From Bacillus halotolerans (GTDB taxonomy: Bacteria > Bacillota > Bacilli > Bacillales > Bacillaceae), in contig NZ_LPVF01000001.1 of assembly GCF_001517105.1 (NCBI RefSeq), positions 310,001 through 374,000 on the forward strand: a stretch of 64,000 bases of DNA, written 5' to 3'. Below, piece by piece: positions 35,364 to 43,644 of the stretch (positions are counted from its first letter, which is position 1; each line of letters begins with the position of its first letter). The notes under the pieces are model-generated. The model saw nothing but the letters and a program-made list of their open reading frames with translations. It was not told the origin of the DNA and did no database searches. The translations under genes were made by a program, and so were the position numbers.

Positions 35364-35537
35364 TCTGCATATTAGGGACACCCCTCTCATATATTTGATA
35401 ATGCATTAAGGGAGACGAGTTGTTTGAGGCTTTTATGGTACGCCTCTGTTCTGTTTAACCTTGTACCGAGCGTACCGTTAAAGTCAAACAAGCGATTTCT
35501 TCCTTTTACATCAATTGAGAAAAAGGGGTTGAAAAAG

Positions 35538-36545
35538 GTGAGAAAAAGCTTTGTTTTGCTTTTAACGGGACTGCTGGCTGTCCTTATTCTTTCTGCCTGC
35601 GGACAAAAATCACAGGAAGATGTCGTTACCGGGCTGGACGAGAAGGCGAAAGAATATACCTCGTACAAAGCAAAAGCAAAAATGACCATTGAGACAGGGA
35701 GTGACCCGCAAGTATACAATGTGGAAATCTGGCATAAAAAACCGTCTCTGTACCGGGTCTATCTGGAAAATCCGAAAAAGGACCAAAACCAAGTCATTTT
35801 ACGAAATGAAAACGGAGTATTTGTTCTCACACCGTCTTTAAATAAGAGCTTCAGGTTTCAAAGCGACTGGCCAAACAACAGCAGCCAAGTCTATTTGTTT
35901 GAATCGCTTGTAAAGGATATTCAAAACGATTCGGATGCAGTCTTCACTTCAAAAGAATCAGAATACGTATTTGAAACAAAAACGAACTATCAGCATAACA
36001 AAATGCTTCCGACACAAGAAATCACATTTAACAAGAAGGACATGAGCCCGCTATCTGTCAAAGTCATGGATACCGACCGAAAAGTGATGGTGAAAGTAGA
36101 GTTCAGCAGCTTCCAATTCAATAAGCAATTCGACAAAGAGTCCTTTGATGAAAAGAAAAATATGACCCTTTCTCAAATGGATGTCGCCACTAGCGCGAAG
36201 CCTTCCGACTCTTTTGCCGTCAAAACGCCGCTTGAACTGCCGCTAGGCGTAAAACTGCTTGAGGAAAAAGATATTTCAACGGAAGATGGCAAGCGTGTCA
36301 TCATGACTTACGGCGGAGAAAAATCGTTCACCTTAATTCAGGAAAAAGCCCAGGTTGCGAAAGCGTCCTCCTCAGTCACGCTGAACGCGGAACCGGTTAA
36401 TCTCGGCTACACAATCGGCGCTTTGTCAGATGCCTCGCTAACATGGACTTACGAAGGTGTGGATTATCTTCTGTCATCAAAAGATCTTTCACAAGAGGAG
36501 ATGGTGACAGTCGCCAAAAGCATGAAGGGACAATCATCCAAATAA
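35538..36545 (+). CDS. ydcC: YdcC, LolA-like outer-surface lipoprotein
   Basis: The chosen GTG start gives a ~335-residue lipoprotein with a basic N-terminus, hydrophobic core and lipobox LILSAC (cleavage before Cys about 21). The mature part has the beta-rich LolA/LppX-like DUF4367 pattern (VYNVEIWHKKPSLYRVYLEN; MLPTQEITFNKKDMSPLSV). AAAGGGG lies 12 bases upstream; an in-frame start at 35424 would put ~38 extra residues before the signal peptide. In B. subtilis ydcC is expressed during sporulation. Function unknown. Confidence 0.83.
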   Translation: MRKSFVLLLTGLLAVLILSACGQKSQEDVVTGLDEKAKEYTSYKAKAKMTIETGSDPQVYNVEIWHKKPSLYRVYLENPKKDQNQVILRNENGVFVLTPSLNKSFRFQSDWPNNSSQVYLFESLVKDIQNDSDAVFTSKESEYVFETKTNYQHNKMLPTQEITFNKKDMSPLSVKVMDTDRKVMVKVEFSSFQFNKQFDKESFDEKKNMTLSQMDVATSAKPSDSFAVKTPLELPLGVKLLEEKDISTEDGKRVIMTYGGEKSFTLIQEKAQVAKASSSVTLNAEPVNLGYTIGALSDASLTWTYEGVDYLLSSKDLSQEEMVTVAKSMKGQSSK

Positions 36546-36550
36546 TCTCC

Positions 36551-36580
36551 TAAAGGCCGAATCGAATTTGGCCTTTTTTT
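36551..36580 (+). terminator. Rho-independent terminator after ydcC
   Basis: The stem AAAGGCCGAAT / ATTTGGCCTTT is followed by T residues. Confidence 0.85.
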
Positions 36581-36661
36581 CGTCAGGCAGAATTTCACTT
36601 TGCCCTATAATTTTAGTATGATATGTAAATGATATTGAATAAACGCTAGGAAGTGTCATAA

Positions 36662-37831
36662 ATGAGCACAAAACCTTTTTACAGAGACACGTGGGCGGAA
36701 ATTGACCTGTCCGCGATTAAAGAAAATGTCAGTAATATGAAAAAACACATCGGTGAACATGTCCACCTGATGGCGGTTGTGAAAGCAAATGCCTACGGAC
36801 ATGGGGATGCAGAAGTAGCGAAGGCGGCTCTTGAGTCAGGTGCTTCATGCTTAGCCGTGGCGATCTTGGATGAAGCGATTTCTCTTCGCCAGCGGGGCCT
36901 GAAAGCGCCTATATTGGTGCTCGGCGCGGTTCCTCCGGAGTATGTGAAAATCGCGGCGGAATACGACGTGACGTTAACGGGTTATTCTGTTGAATGGCTT
37001 CAGGAAGCTGCGCGCCACCTCAAGAAAGCTTCCCTTCATTTTCATCTGAAAGTTGATACGGGAATGAACAGGCTCGGTGTGAAAACAGAAGAAGAGATTC
37101 ATCACGTGATGAAAATTCTGGAGCGCAACCCAGGCTTAAAATGCAAAGGGGTCTTCACTCATTTTGCGACTGCTGATGAAAAACAAAGAGACTACTTTCT
37201 GATGCAGTTTGAACGCTTTAAAGAATTGATTGCTCCTCTGCCTTTAAAGAAACTGATGGTTCACTGCGCCAACAGCGCCGCCGGCCTGCGTCTGAAAAAA
37301 GGCTTTTTTAACGCGGTCAGATTTGGCATCGGCATGTACGGATTGCGTCCGTCAGCGGAAATTACCGATGAAATCCCGTTTAAACTGCGTCCCGCATTCA
37401 CCCTGCATTCGACCTTGTCGCATGTCAAAAAGGTACATAGAGGGGAAAGTGTCAGCTACGGGGCGGAATACACAGCGGAAAAAGACACATGGATCGGAAC
37501 GGTGCCCGTTGGCTATGCGGACGGCTGGCTCCGCCAATTGAAAGGAACAGAGATACTCGTGAAAGGAAAACGGCTGAAAATCGCCGGCCGAATCTGCATG
37601 GACCAATTTATGGTGGAGCTGGATCAGGAATATCCGCCGGGCTCAAAAGTCACATTGATCGGCTGCCAGGGGGATGAATATATTTCCATGGATGAGGTCG
37701 CAGGCAGGCTCGAAACCATTAACTACGAGGTGGCTTGTACAATAAGTTCCCGCGTTCCCCGTATGTTTTTGGAAAATGGGAGTATAATGGAAGTAAGAAA
37801 CCCTTTATTGCAGGGGAATGCAAGCGAATAG
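36662..37831 (+). CDS. alr: Alanine racemase
   Basis: This 389-residue PLP enzyme makes D-alanine for peptidoglycan. The PLP lysine is in VVKANAYGHG (about residue 41) and the catalytic Tyr of the second face is in SVSYGAEYTA (about 267-276). The ribosome site AGGAAGTG precedes the ATG. As in B. subtilis it lies directly upstream of the ndoAI/ndoA toxin-antitoxin pair. Confidence 0.95.
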   Translation: MSTKPFYRDTWAEIDLSAIKENVSNMKKHIGEHVHLMAVVKANAYGHGDAEVAKAALESGASCLAVAILDEAISLRQRGLKAPILVLGAVPPEYVKIAAEYDVTLTGYSVEWLQEAARHLKKASLHFHLKVDTGMNRLGVKTEEEIHHVMKILERNPGLKCKGVFTHFATADEKQRDYFLMQFERFKELIAPLPLKKLMVHCANSAAGLRLKKGFFNAVRFGIGMYGLRPSAEITDEIPFKLRPAFTLHSTLSHVKKVHRGESVSYGAEYTAEKDTWIGTVPVGYADGWLRQLKGTEILVKGKRLKIAGRICMDQFMVELDQEYPPGSKVTLIGCQGDEYISMDEVAGRLETINYEVACTISSRVPRMFLENGSIMEVRNPLLQGNASE

Positions 37832-37946
37832 CTCATATCACGATAGAATTTTTAAAACAGCTTTGCTTGAAGAGTGAATAATGGTATCATTATCACTGGA
37901 TGGATAAAAGAGTCGTATCCGTAAGTTTGGTGGAGGTGTATGTTTT

Positions 37947-38228
37947 TTGTCTGAATCCAGCGCAAGAACCGAAATGAAAATCAGCTTGCCCGAAAACCTA
38001 GTAGCTGAATTGGATGGTGTAGCGATGCGGGAGAAACGAAGCAGAAACGAACTGATATCACAAGCAGTGAGAGCCTATGTCAGCGAACGAACAACTCGTC
38101 ACAACCGTGATTTGATGAGACGCGGCTATATGGAAATGGCGAAAATCAACCTGAACATTTCTTCCGAGGCTCACTTTGCGGAGTGCGAGGCTGAAACGAC
38201 AGTTGAGCGCTTAGTCAGCGGAGGATAA
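37947..38228 (+). CDS. ndoAI: NdoAI (EndoAI), MazE-type antitoxin
   Basis: This 93-residue ribbon-helix-helix antitoxin ([18 protein letters not shown], about residues 8-25) has a C-terminal arm that wraps NdoA. It starts at TTG 37947 with TGGAGGTG 8 bases before. The toxin gene follows 4 bases after the stop. Antitoxin-first order is typical of this family. Confidence 0.93.
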   Translation: MSESSARTEMKISLPENLVAELDGVAMREKRSRNELISQAVRAYVSERTTRHNRDLMRRGYMEMAKINLNISSEAHFAECEAETTVERLVSGG

Positions 38229-38232
38229 TCAT

Positions 38233-38583
38233 TTGATTGTGAAACGCGGCGATGTTTATTTTGCTGATTTATCTCCTGTTGTTGGCTCAGAGCAAGGCGG
38301 GGTGCGCCCGGTTTTAGTGATCCAAAATGACATCGGAAATCGCTTCAGCCCAACTGCTATTGTTGCAGCCATAACAGCCCAAATACAGAAAGCGAAATTA
38401 CCAACCCACGTCGAAATTGATGCAAAACGCTACGGTTTTGAAAGAGATTCCGTTATTTTGCTGGAGCAAATTCGGACGATTGACAAGCAAAGGTTAACGG
38501 ATAAGATTACTCATCTGGATGATGAAATGATGGATAAGGTTGATGAAGCCTTACAGATCAGTTTGGCACTCATTGATTTTTAG
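38233..38583 (+). CDS. ndoA: NdoA (EndoA), MazF-type mRNA interferase
   Basis: This 116-residue toxin has the MazF core [21 protein letters not shown] split at residues 3-23, [10 protein letters not shown] and the later [11 protein letters not shown]. subtilis EndoA cuts RNA at UACAU. It starts at TTG after GCGGAGGAT, and is neutralised by the upstream NdoAI. It is directly followed by a terminator and then the SigmaB operon. Confidence 0.94.
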   Translation: MIVKRGDVYFADLSPVVGSEQGGVRPVLVIQNDIGNRFSPTAIVAAITAQIQKAKLPTHVEIDAKRYGFERDSVILLEQIRTIDKQRLTDKITHLDDEMMDKVDEALQISLALIDF

Positions 38584-38594
38584 TAATATTTACC

Positions 38595-38623
38595 TAGTTG
38601 CTCAAATAGAGCAACTTTTTTTG
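38595..38623 (+). terminator. Rho-independent terminator after ndoA
   Basis: The stem AGTTGCTC / GAGCAACT is followed by seven T residues. Confidence 0.88.
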
Positions 38624-38649
38624 TTTTCAAAAAACATTAACGATATAAT
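38621..38649 (+). promoter_or_regulatory. SigmaA promoter of the rsbR operon
   Basis: TTGTTT (38621-38626) and TATAAT (38644-38649) are separated by 17 bases; the -35 overlaps the T-run of the ndoA terminator. Confidence 0.65.
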
Positions 38650-38698
38650 AGTGGAATAACGAAAAAATATGTTATTTTTTATCGGGAGGTAAGCGAAT

Positions 38699-39523
38699 TT
38701 GATGTCGAATCAGACTGTCTATCAGTTCATAGCCGAGAATCAAAATGAACTGCTTCAATTGTGGACTGACACACTAAAAGAATTAAGTGAACAAGAATCA
38801 TATCAGCTGACTGACCAAGTTTATGAAAATATATCTAAAGAATATATCGACATTCTGCTTTCATTTGTTAATGATGAAAGCGCTGCTGAAAGCCAAATCA
38901 GCGAACTGGCGCTGAGAGCCGTCCAAATCGGACTTTCTATGAAGTTTCTGGCTACGGCGCTTGCTGAATTCTGGAAGCGTCTCTACACGAAGATGAACGA
39001 TAAGAGATTGCCAGATCAAGAGAGTACGGAATTAATCTGGCAGATTGACCGCTTCTTCAGTCCGATTAATACAGAAATTTTTAATCAGTACTCCATCTCA
39101 TGGGAAAAAACAGTATCCCTGCAAAAAATCGCACTGCAGGAGCTTTCTGCGCCGCTGATCCCGGTTTTTGAAAATATAACGGTTATGCCGCTGGTCGGAA
39201 CGATCGATACGGAACGCGCAAAACGAATTATGGAGAATCTGCTTAACGGCGTTGTCAAACACCGTTCCCAAGTCGTGCTGATCGATATTACCGGTGTGCC
39301 TGTCGTCGATACGATGGTTGCCCATCATATTATTCAGGCGTCTGAAGCGGTAAGGCTTGTCGGAGCGAAATGCCTGCTCGCCGGAATCCGTCCGGAAATT
39401 GCTCAGACCATCGTCAATCTGGGCATTGATTTATCCCAAGTTATTACTAAGAATACCCTGCAAAAAGGAATTCAAACAGCATTGGAAATGACGGATCGAA
39501 AAATCGTTTCATTGGGGGAATAA
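38699..39523 (+). CDS. rsbRA: RsbRA, stressosome co-antagonist
   Basis: This 274-residue protein has an N-terminal globin-like non-haem sensor domain (about 1-150) and a C-terminal STAS domain with the RsbT phosphorylation sites (around [14 protein letters not shown]). It builds the stressosome with RsbS and relays environmental stress to SigmaB. The TTG start 38699 is 10 bases after GGGAGG. It opens the eight-gene SigmaB operon. Confidence 0.95.
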   Translation: MMSNQTVYQFIAENQNELLQLWTDTLKELSEQESYQLTDQVYENISKEYIDILLSFVNDESAAESQISELALRAVQIGLSMKFLATALAEFWKRLYTKMNDKRLPDQESTELIWQIDRFFSPINTEIFNQYSISWEKTVSLQKIALQELSAPLIPVFENITVMPLVGTIDTERAKRIMENLLNGVVKHRSQVVLIDITGVPVVDTMVAHHIIQASEAVRLVGAKCLLAGIRPEIAQTIVNLGIDLSQVITKNTLQKGIQTALEMTDRKIVSLGE

Positions 39524-39527
39524 CATT

Positions 39528-39893
39528 GTGAGACATCCAAAAATCCCGATCTTGAAACTGTATAATTGCTTATTAGTGTCCATTCAATGGGAACTTGATG
39601 ACCAGACAGCATTAACCTTTCAAGAAGATTTATTAAATAAAATATACGAAACAGGTGCCAACGGGGTCGTCATTGACCTGACATCTGTGGACATGATTGA
39701 TTCATTTATCGCCAAAGTGCTGGGCGATGTCATCACAATGTCTAAGTTAATGGGCGCAAAAGTTGTCTTAACAGGCATTCAGCCCGCCGTTGTGGTGACG
39801 CTGATTGAACTTGGAATCGCGCTTGAGGAAATCGAAACGGCGCTCGACTTAGAGCAAGGGCTTGAGACATTGAAGCGGGAATTGGGGGAATAG
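39528..39893 (+). CDS. rsbS: RsbS, stressosome scaffold antagonist
   Basis: This 121-residue STAS-domain protein has the phospho-acceptor Ser in [15 protein letters not shown] (about residue 59). Unphosphorylated RsbS holds RsbT in the stressosome. GTG start, with GGGGGAATAAC in the end of rsbR as its ribosome site. Confidence 0.95.
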   Translation: MRHPKIPILKLYNCLLVSIQWELDDQTALTFQEDLLNKIYETGANGVVIDLTSVDMIDSFIAKVLGDVITMSKLMGAKVVLTGIQPAVVVTLIELGIALEEIETALDLEQGLETLKRELGE

Positions 39894-39896
39894 CGA

Positions 39897-40298
39897 ATGA
39901 ACGACCAATCCTGTGTAAAGATCATGACAGAATGGGATATCGTGGCCGCCAGACAGCTGGGACGAAACGTTGCAAAAGAGCTGGGTTTCGGCACTGTAGA
40001 CCAGGCAAGGATCACAACGGCTATATCAGAATTAGCCAGGAACATTTATTTATATGCCGGCAAAGGCCAGATTGGAATTGAACAGGTCGCAGACAGAGGA
40101 AAAAAGGGCCTGAAAATTATAGCGGAAGACAAAGGGCCGGGGATTCCTGATATCCGAAAAGTCATGGAAGACGGGTTTTCAACGTCAGGCGGACTGGGAG
40201 CGGGACTTCCCGGCGTGAAAAGGCTGATGGATGAATTTAGCTTAAATTCCGTAACGGGGGAAGGAACAGAGATACAAGCCATAAAATGGCTTCGGTAG
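39897..40298 (+). CDS. rsbT: RsbT, serine/threonine kinase and RsbU activator
   Basis: This 133-residue GHKL kinase has AISELARNIYLYA (N-box), EDKGPGIPD (G1) and GGLGAGLPGVKRLMDEF (G2). It phosphorylates RsbS and RsbR, is then released and activates the phosphatase RsbU. It starts 3 bases after the rsbS stop with GGGGGAATAGCG upstream. Confidence 0.95.
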   Translation: MNDQSCVKIMTEWDIVAARQLGRNVAKELGFGTVDQARITTAISELARNIYLYAGKGQIGIEQVADRGKKGLKIIAEDKGPGIPDIRKVMEDGFSTSGGLGAGLPGVKRLMDEFSLNSVTGEGTEIQAIKWLR

Positions 40299-40309
40299 GA
40301 GGTTAGAAA

Positions 40310-41317
40310 GTGGATTTTAGGGAGGTTATTGAGCAGCGGTACCATCAGCTGCTTAGCCGATATATAGCCGAATTAACAGAAACATCTTTATATCAAGCCC
40401 AAAAATTCAGCCGAAAAACAATCGAGCATCAAATTCCTCCGGAAGAAATCATCAGTATTCACCGAAAAGTGCTGAAGGAGCTGTATCCGAGTCTCCCGGA
40501 AGATGTTTTTCATTCGCTGGATTTTTTAATAGAAGTCATGATTGGATATGGAATGGCTTATCAAGAGCATCAAACCCTCAGGGGGATACAGCAGGAAATT
40601 AAATCAGAAATTGAAATCGCAGCTAATGTACAGCAGACGCTTCTGGGAACAAAAATTCCGGAGGAAGAAGCGCTGGACATTGGCGCGATCAGTGTGCCCG
40701 CCAAACAGATGAGCGGTGATTATTACCATTTTGTTAAAGACAAAGAGTCCATTAATATTGCCATTGCTGATGTCATCGGCAAAGGAATTCCGGCAGCTTT
40801 ATGTATGTCTATGATTAAATACGCGATGGATTCTTTGCCGGAAACGGGCATTCACCCTTCACAGGTGCTGAAAAACTTGAATCGCGTTGTTGAACAAAAC
40901 GTTGATGCCAGTATGTTTATTACGATGTTTTATGCCAATTACAATACGGACAATCATCGATTTACATACGCTTCAGCGGGACATGAACCGGGATTCTACT
41001 ATTCTCAAAAAGACAATGCATTTTACGATTTAGAAGCTAAAGGGCTGGTTCTCGGGATCTCGCAGGATTATGACTACAGGCAATTTGACCAATATCTCGA
41101 AAAAGGAGATATGATTGTTTTATTTTCTGACGGCGTTACAGAATGCAGGACGGAAAACGGTTTCTTGGAGCGTCTCGATATACAGAAGCTCATTGAGGAA
41201 CATATGTGTTGCTCTGCGCAGGAAATGGTCAAAAACATATATGACAGCCTCCTCAAATTGCAGGATTTTCAGCTTCACGATGATTTTACGTTAATTGTTT
41301 TAAGAAGAAAGGTTTAG
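40310..41317 (+). CDS. rsbU: RsbU, PP2C-type phosphatase of RsbV
   Basis: This 335-residue protein has an N-terminal RsbT-binding domain (about 1-110) and a PP2C-like phosphatase domain with VPAKQMSGDYYHF, DVIGKGIPAALCMS, ASAGHEPG and LFSDGVTEC (metal-binding Asps). It removes the phosphate from RsbV, freeing SigmaB. GTG start after GGAGGTTAG. Confidence 0.95.
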   Translation: MDFREVIEQRYHQLLSRYIAELTETSLYQAQKFSRKTIEHQIPPEEIISIHRKVLKELYPSLPEDVFHSLDFLIEVMIGYGMAYQEHQTLRGIQQEIKSEIEIAANVQQTLLGTKIPEEEALDIGAISVPAKQMSGDYYHFVKDKESINIAIADVIGKGIPAALCMSMIKYAMDSLPETGIHPSQVLKNLNRVVEQNVDASMFITMFYANYNTDNHRFTYASAGHEPGFYYSQKDNAFYDLEAKGLVLGISQDYDYRQFDQYLEKGDMIVLFSDGVTECRTENGFLERLDIQKLIEEHMCCSAQEMVKNIYDSLLKLQDFQLHDDFTLIVLRRKV

Positions 41318-41337
41318 CGTTTGCCAGCCGAGGGTAT
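41312..41337 (+). promoter_or_regulatory. Internal SigmaB promoter of rsbV-rsbW-sigB-rsbX
   Basis: GTTTAG (41312-41317) and a perfect GGGTAT (41332-41337) are 14 bases apart, overlapping the rsbU stop. This is the autoregulatory SigmaB promoter known for the operon. Confidence 0.93.
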
Positions 41338-41377
41338 ACAACAACTATGATTTAAAGGATACTTTGAGGTGATATGA

Positions 41378-41707
41378 ATGAATATAAATGTTGATGTGCG
41401 ACAGAATGTGAATGATATACAAGTAAACATTGCAGGAGAAATTGATGTGTATTCAGCTCCGGTTCTCAGAGAAAAACTCGTTCCTCTGGCAGAACAAGGC
41501 GCTGACTTAAGGATTTGCCTGAAGGATGTCAGCTACATGGACAGTACCGGGCTTGGCGTCTTTGTAGGTGTATTTAAAACAGTGAAAAAACAAGGCGGTT
41601 CGCTCAAGCTTGAAAATCTGTCTGACCGCCTGATTCGTCTGTTTGAAATTACAGGTCTAAAGGACATCATTGATATTTCTGCAAAGTCAGAAGGTGGAGT
41701 GCAATGA
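41378..41707 (+). CDS. rsbV: RsbV, anti-anti-sigma factor
   Basis: This 109-residue STAS protein has the phospho-acceptor serine in [12 protein letters not shown] (about residue 56). Dephosphorylated RsbV binds RsbW and releases SigmaB. TGAGGTGATATG is the ribosome site, and its stop overlaps the rsbW start (ATGA). Confidence 0.96.
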   Translation: MNINVDVRQNVNDIQVNIAGEIDVYSAPVLREKLVPLAEQGADLRICLKDVSYMDSTGLGVFVGVFKTVKKQGGSLKLENLSDRLIRLFEITGLKDIIDISAKSEGGVQ

Positions 41708-42186
41708 AGAACAAAGCTGATTACATCGAAATGAAAGTGCCGGCTCAGCCTGAATACGTAGGAATTATACGGCTGACTCTGTCAGGCGTCGCAAGCAGAA
41801 TGGGCTATACGTATGATGAAATTGAAGATTTGAAAATCGCAGTGAGCGAAGCGTGTACAAATGCGGTTCAGCACGCATATAAAGAAGACAAAAACGGGGA
41901 AGTGTCAATCCGATTCGGTGTGTTCGAGGATCGTTTAGAGGTCATTGTGGCGGATGAAGGCGACAGCTTTGATTTTGATGAAAAGCAGCAGGATCTTGGG
42001 CCGTACACACCTTCACACACAGTCGATCAATTATCAGAAGGAGGGCTCGGTCTATATTTAATGGAAACGCTCATGGATGAAGTCAGAGTGCAAAACAACT
42101 CCGGCGTCACCGTAGCGATGACAAAGTATTTAAATGGGGAGCGAGTTGATCATGACACAACCATCAAAAACTACGAAACTAACTAA
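41704..42186 (+). CDS. rsbW: RsbW, anti-sigma factor and RsbV kinase
   Basis: This 160-residue GHKL kinase has [13 protein letters not shown] (N-box), VADEGDSFD (G1) and [15 protein letters not shown] (G2). It holds SigmaB inactive and phosphorylates RsbV. It overlaps rsbV by 4 bases and sigB by 35 bases. Confidence 0.96.
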   Translation: MKNKADYIEMKVPAQPEYVGIIRLTLSGVASRMGYTYDEIEDLKIAVSEACTNAVQHAYKEDKNGEVSIRFGVFEDRLEVIVADEGDSFDFDEKQQDLGPYTPSHTVDQLSEGGLGLYLMETLMDEVRVQNNSGVTVAMTKYLNGERVDHDTTIKNYETN

Positions 42187-42940
42187 GGATGAAGTCGATC
42201 GGCTCATAAGCGATTACCAAACAAAACAAGATGAACAGGCGCAAGAAACGCTTGTGCAGGTGTATACAAATCTGGTTGATATGCTTGCGAAGAAATACTC
42301 AAAGGGCAAAAGCTTCCACGAAGATCTCCGCCAGGTCGGCATGATCGGGCTTCTCGGCGCAATAAAACGCTACGATCCCGTGGTGGGCAAATCGTTTGAA
42401 GCTTTTGCGATCCCGACAATTATCGGGGAGATTAAACGTTTCCTTAGAGATAAGACGTGGAGCGTTCATGTTCCGAGACGAATCAAAGAACTGGGGCCGA
42501 GAATCAAAATGGCGGTCGATCAGCTGACGACAGAAACACAAAGGTCGCCGAAAGTGGAAGAGATTGCTGAATTCCTCGATGTATCAGAGGAAGAGGTTCT
42601 TGAAACCATGGAGATGGGCAAAAGCTATCAAGCCTTATCTGTCGATCACAGCATTGAAGCAGATGCGGACGGAAGCACTGTTACCATTCTCGATATCGTC
42701 GGATCACAGGAGGATGGATATGAACGGGTGAACCAGCAAATGATGCTGCAAAGCGTGCTTCATGTCCTTTCAGACCGTGAAAAACAAATCATAGACCTAA
42801 CGTACATTCAAAACAAAAGCCAAAAAGAAACTGGGGACATTCTCGGTATATCTCAAATGCACGTCTCGCGTCTGCAGCGCAAAGCTGTGAAGAAGCTCAG
42901 AGAGGCCTTGATTGAAGATCCCTCCATGGAGTTAATGTAA
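42152..42940 (+). CDS. sigB: SigmaB, general-stress sigma factor
   Basis: This 262-residue sigma-70 family factor has region 2 (YSKGKSFHEDLRQVGMIGLL; RYDPVVGKSFEAFAIPTI), region 3, and region 4 with the helix-turn-helix QKETGDILGISQMHVSRLQRKA, split at about 222-243. ATG 42152 (MTQPSKTTK) follows GGGGAG; an upstream in-frame start inside rsbW is less likely. It directs the stress genes ydaP, ydaS, ydaT, gsiB and ydbD in this same window. Confidence 0.97.
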   Translation: MTQPSKTTKLTKDEVDRLISDYQTKQDEQAQETLVQVYTNLVDMLAKKYSKGKSFHEDLRQVGMIGLLGAIKRYDPVVGKSFEAFAIPTIIGEIKRFLRDKTWSVHVPRRIKELGPRIKMAVDQLTTETQRSPKVEEIAEFLDVSEEEVLETMEMGKSYQALSVDHSIEADADGSTVTILDIVGSQEDGYERVNQQMMLQSVLHVLSDREKQIIDLTYIQNKSQKETGDILGISQMHVSRLQRKAVKKLREALIEDPSMELM

Positions 42941-43539
42941 TGATCCAGGTTGAAGAAAACCAGCATATTCAAACCCTTGTATACCAATTGAATAAAGAAG
43001 GAAAATCCATTTGCGGCGACAGCTTTTTTATGAAAGCTGATGATAAAGAATTAATTTGTGCGGTAGCCGACGGACTTGGAAGCGGATCGCTTGCCAACGA
43101 ATCTTCTTCAGCAATCAAAGACTTAGTGGAAAACTATGCGAACGAAGACGTACAAAGCATTATCGAACGCTGTAATCAGGCGATGAGAAACAAAAGAGGG
43201 GCGACAGCTTCTATCTTAAAAATCAACTTTGAACAAAGGCAGTTTACGTACTGCTCCGTCGGAAATGTACGTTTTATCCTGCATTCCCCGTCTGGTGAAA
43301 GCTTTTATCCTCTGCCGATTTCAGGCTATTTATCAGGCAAGCCGCAAAAATACAAAACGCACACCGCTACCTATGAAAAGGGTTCTAAGTTCATTATACA
43401 TACAGATGGACTCAACGTACCCGATATCCGCTCCCACTTAAAAAAAGGCCAATCGGTAGAAGAGATATCTAATTCACTGAAAATGTATACGACATCAAGA
43501 AAAGACGATCTGACATATATTCTTGGGCAGCTGTCCTAG
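42940..43539 (+). CDS. rsbX: RsbX, PP2C-type phosphatase of RsbS and RsbR
   Basis: This 199-residue PP2C-like phosphatase has CGDSFFMK, AVADGLGSGSLANESS and HTDGLNVPD metal-site motifs. It resets the stressosome by dephosphorylating RsbS and RsbR. Its start codon overlaps the sigB stop (TAATG). A terminator follows, so it is the operon's last gene. Confidence 0.96.
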   Translation: MIQVEENQHIQTLVYQLNKEGKSICGDSFFMKADDKELICAVADGLGSGSLANESSSAIKDLVENYANEDVQSIIERCNQAMRNKRGATASILKINFEQRQFTYCSVGNVRFILHSPSGESFYPLPISGYLSGKPQKYKTHTATYEKGSKFIIHTDGLNVPDIRSHLKKGQSVEEISNSLKMYTTSRKDDLTYILGQLS

Positions 43540-43547
43540 AAGAGCAG

Positions 43548-43582
43548 AAAAAAGAAGCTGGGAAAGCTGGCTTCTTTTTTTA
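43548..43582 (+). terminator. Rho-independent terminator after rsbX
   Basis: The stem AAAAAAGAAGC / GCTTCTTTTTT encloses a ~12-base loop and ends in T residues. Confidence 0.85.
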
Positions 43583-43644
43583 TGTGTTTTTTTCTGTTTT
43601 TGATACACTAGAGAAAGAACGACAAAATTGGAGGCTATGGTTAC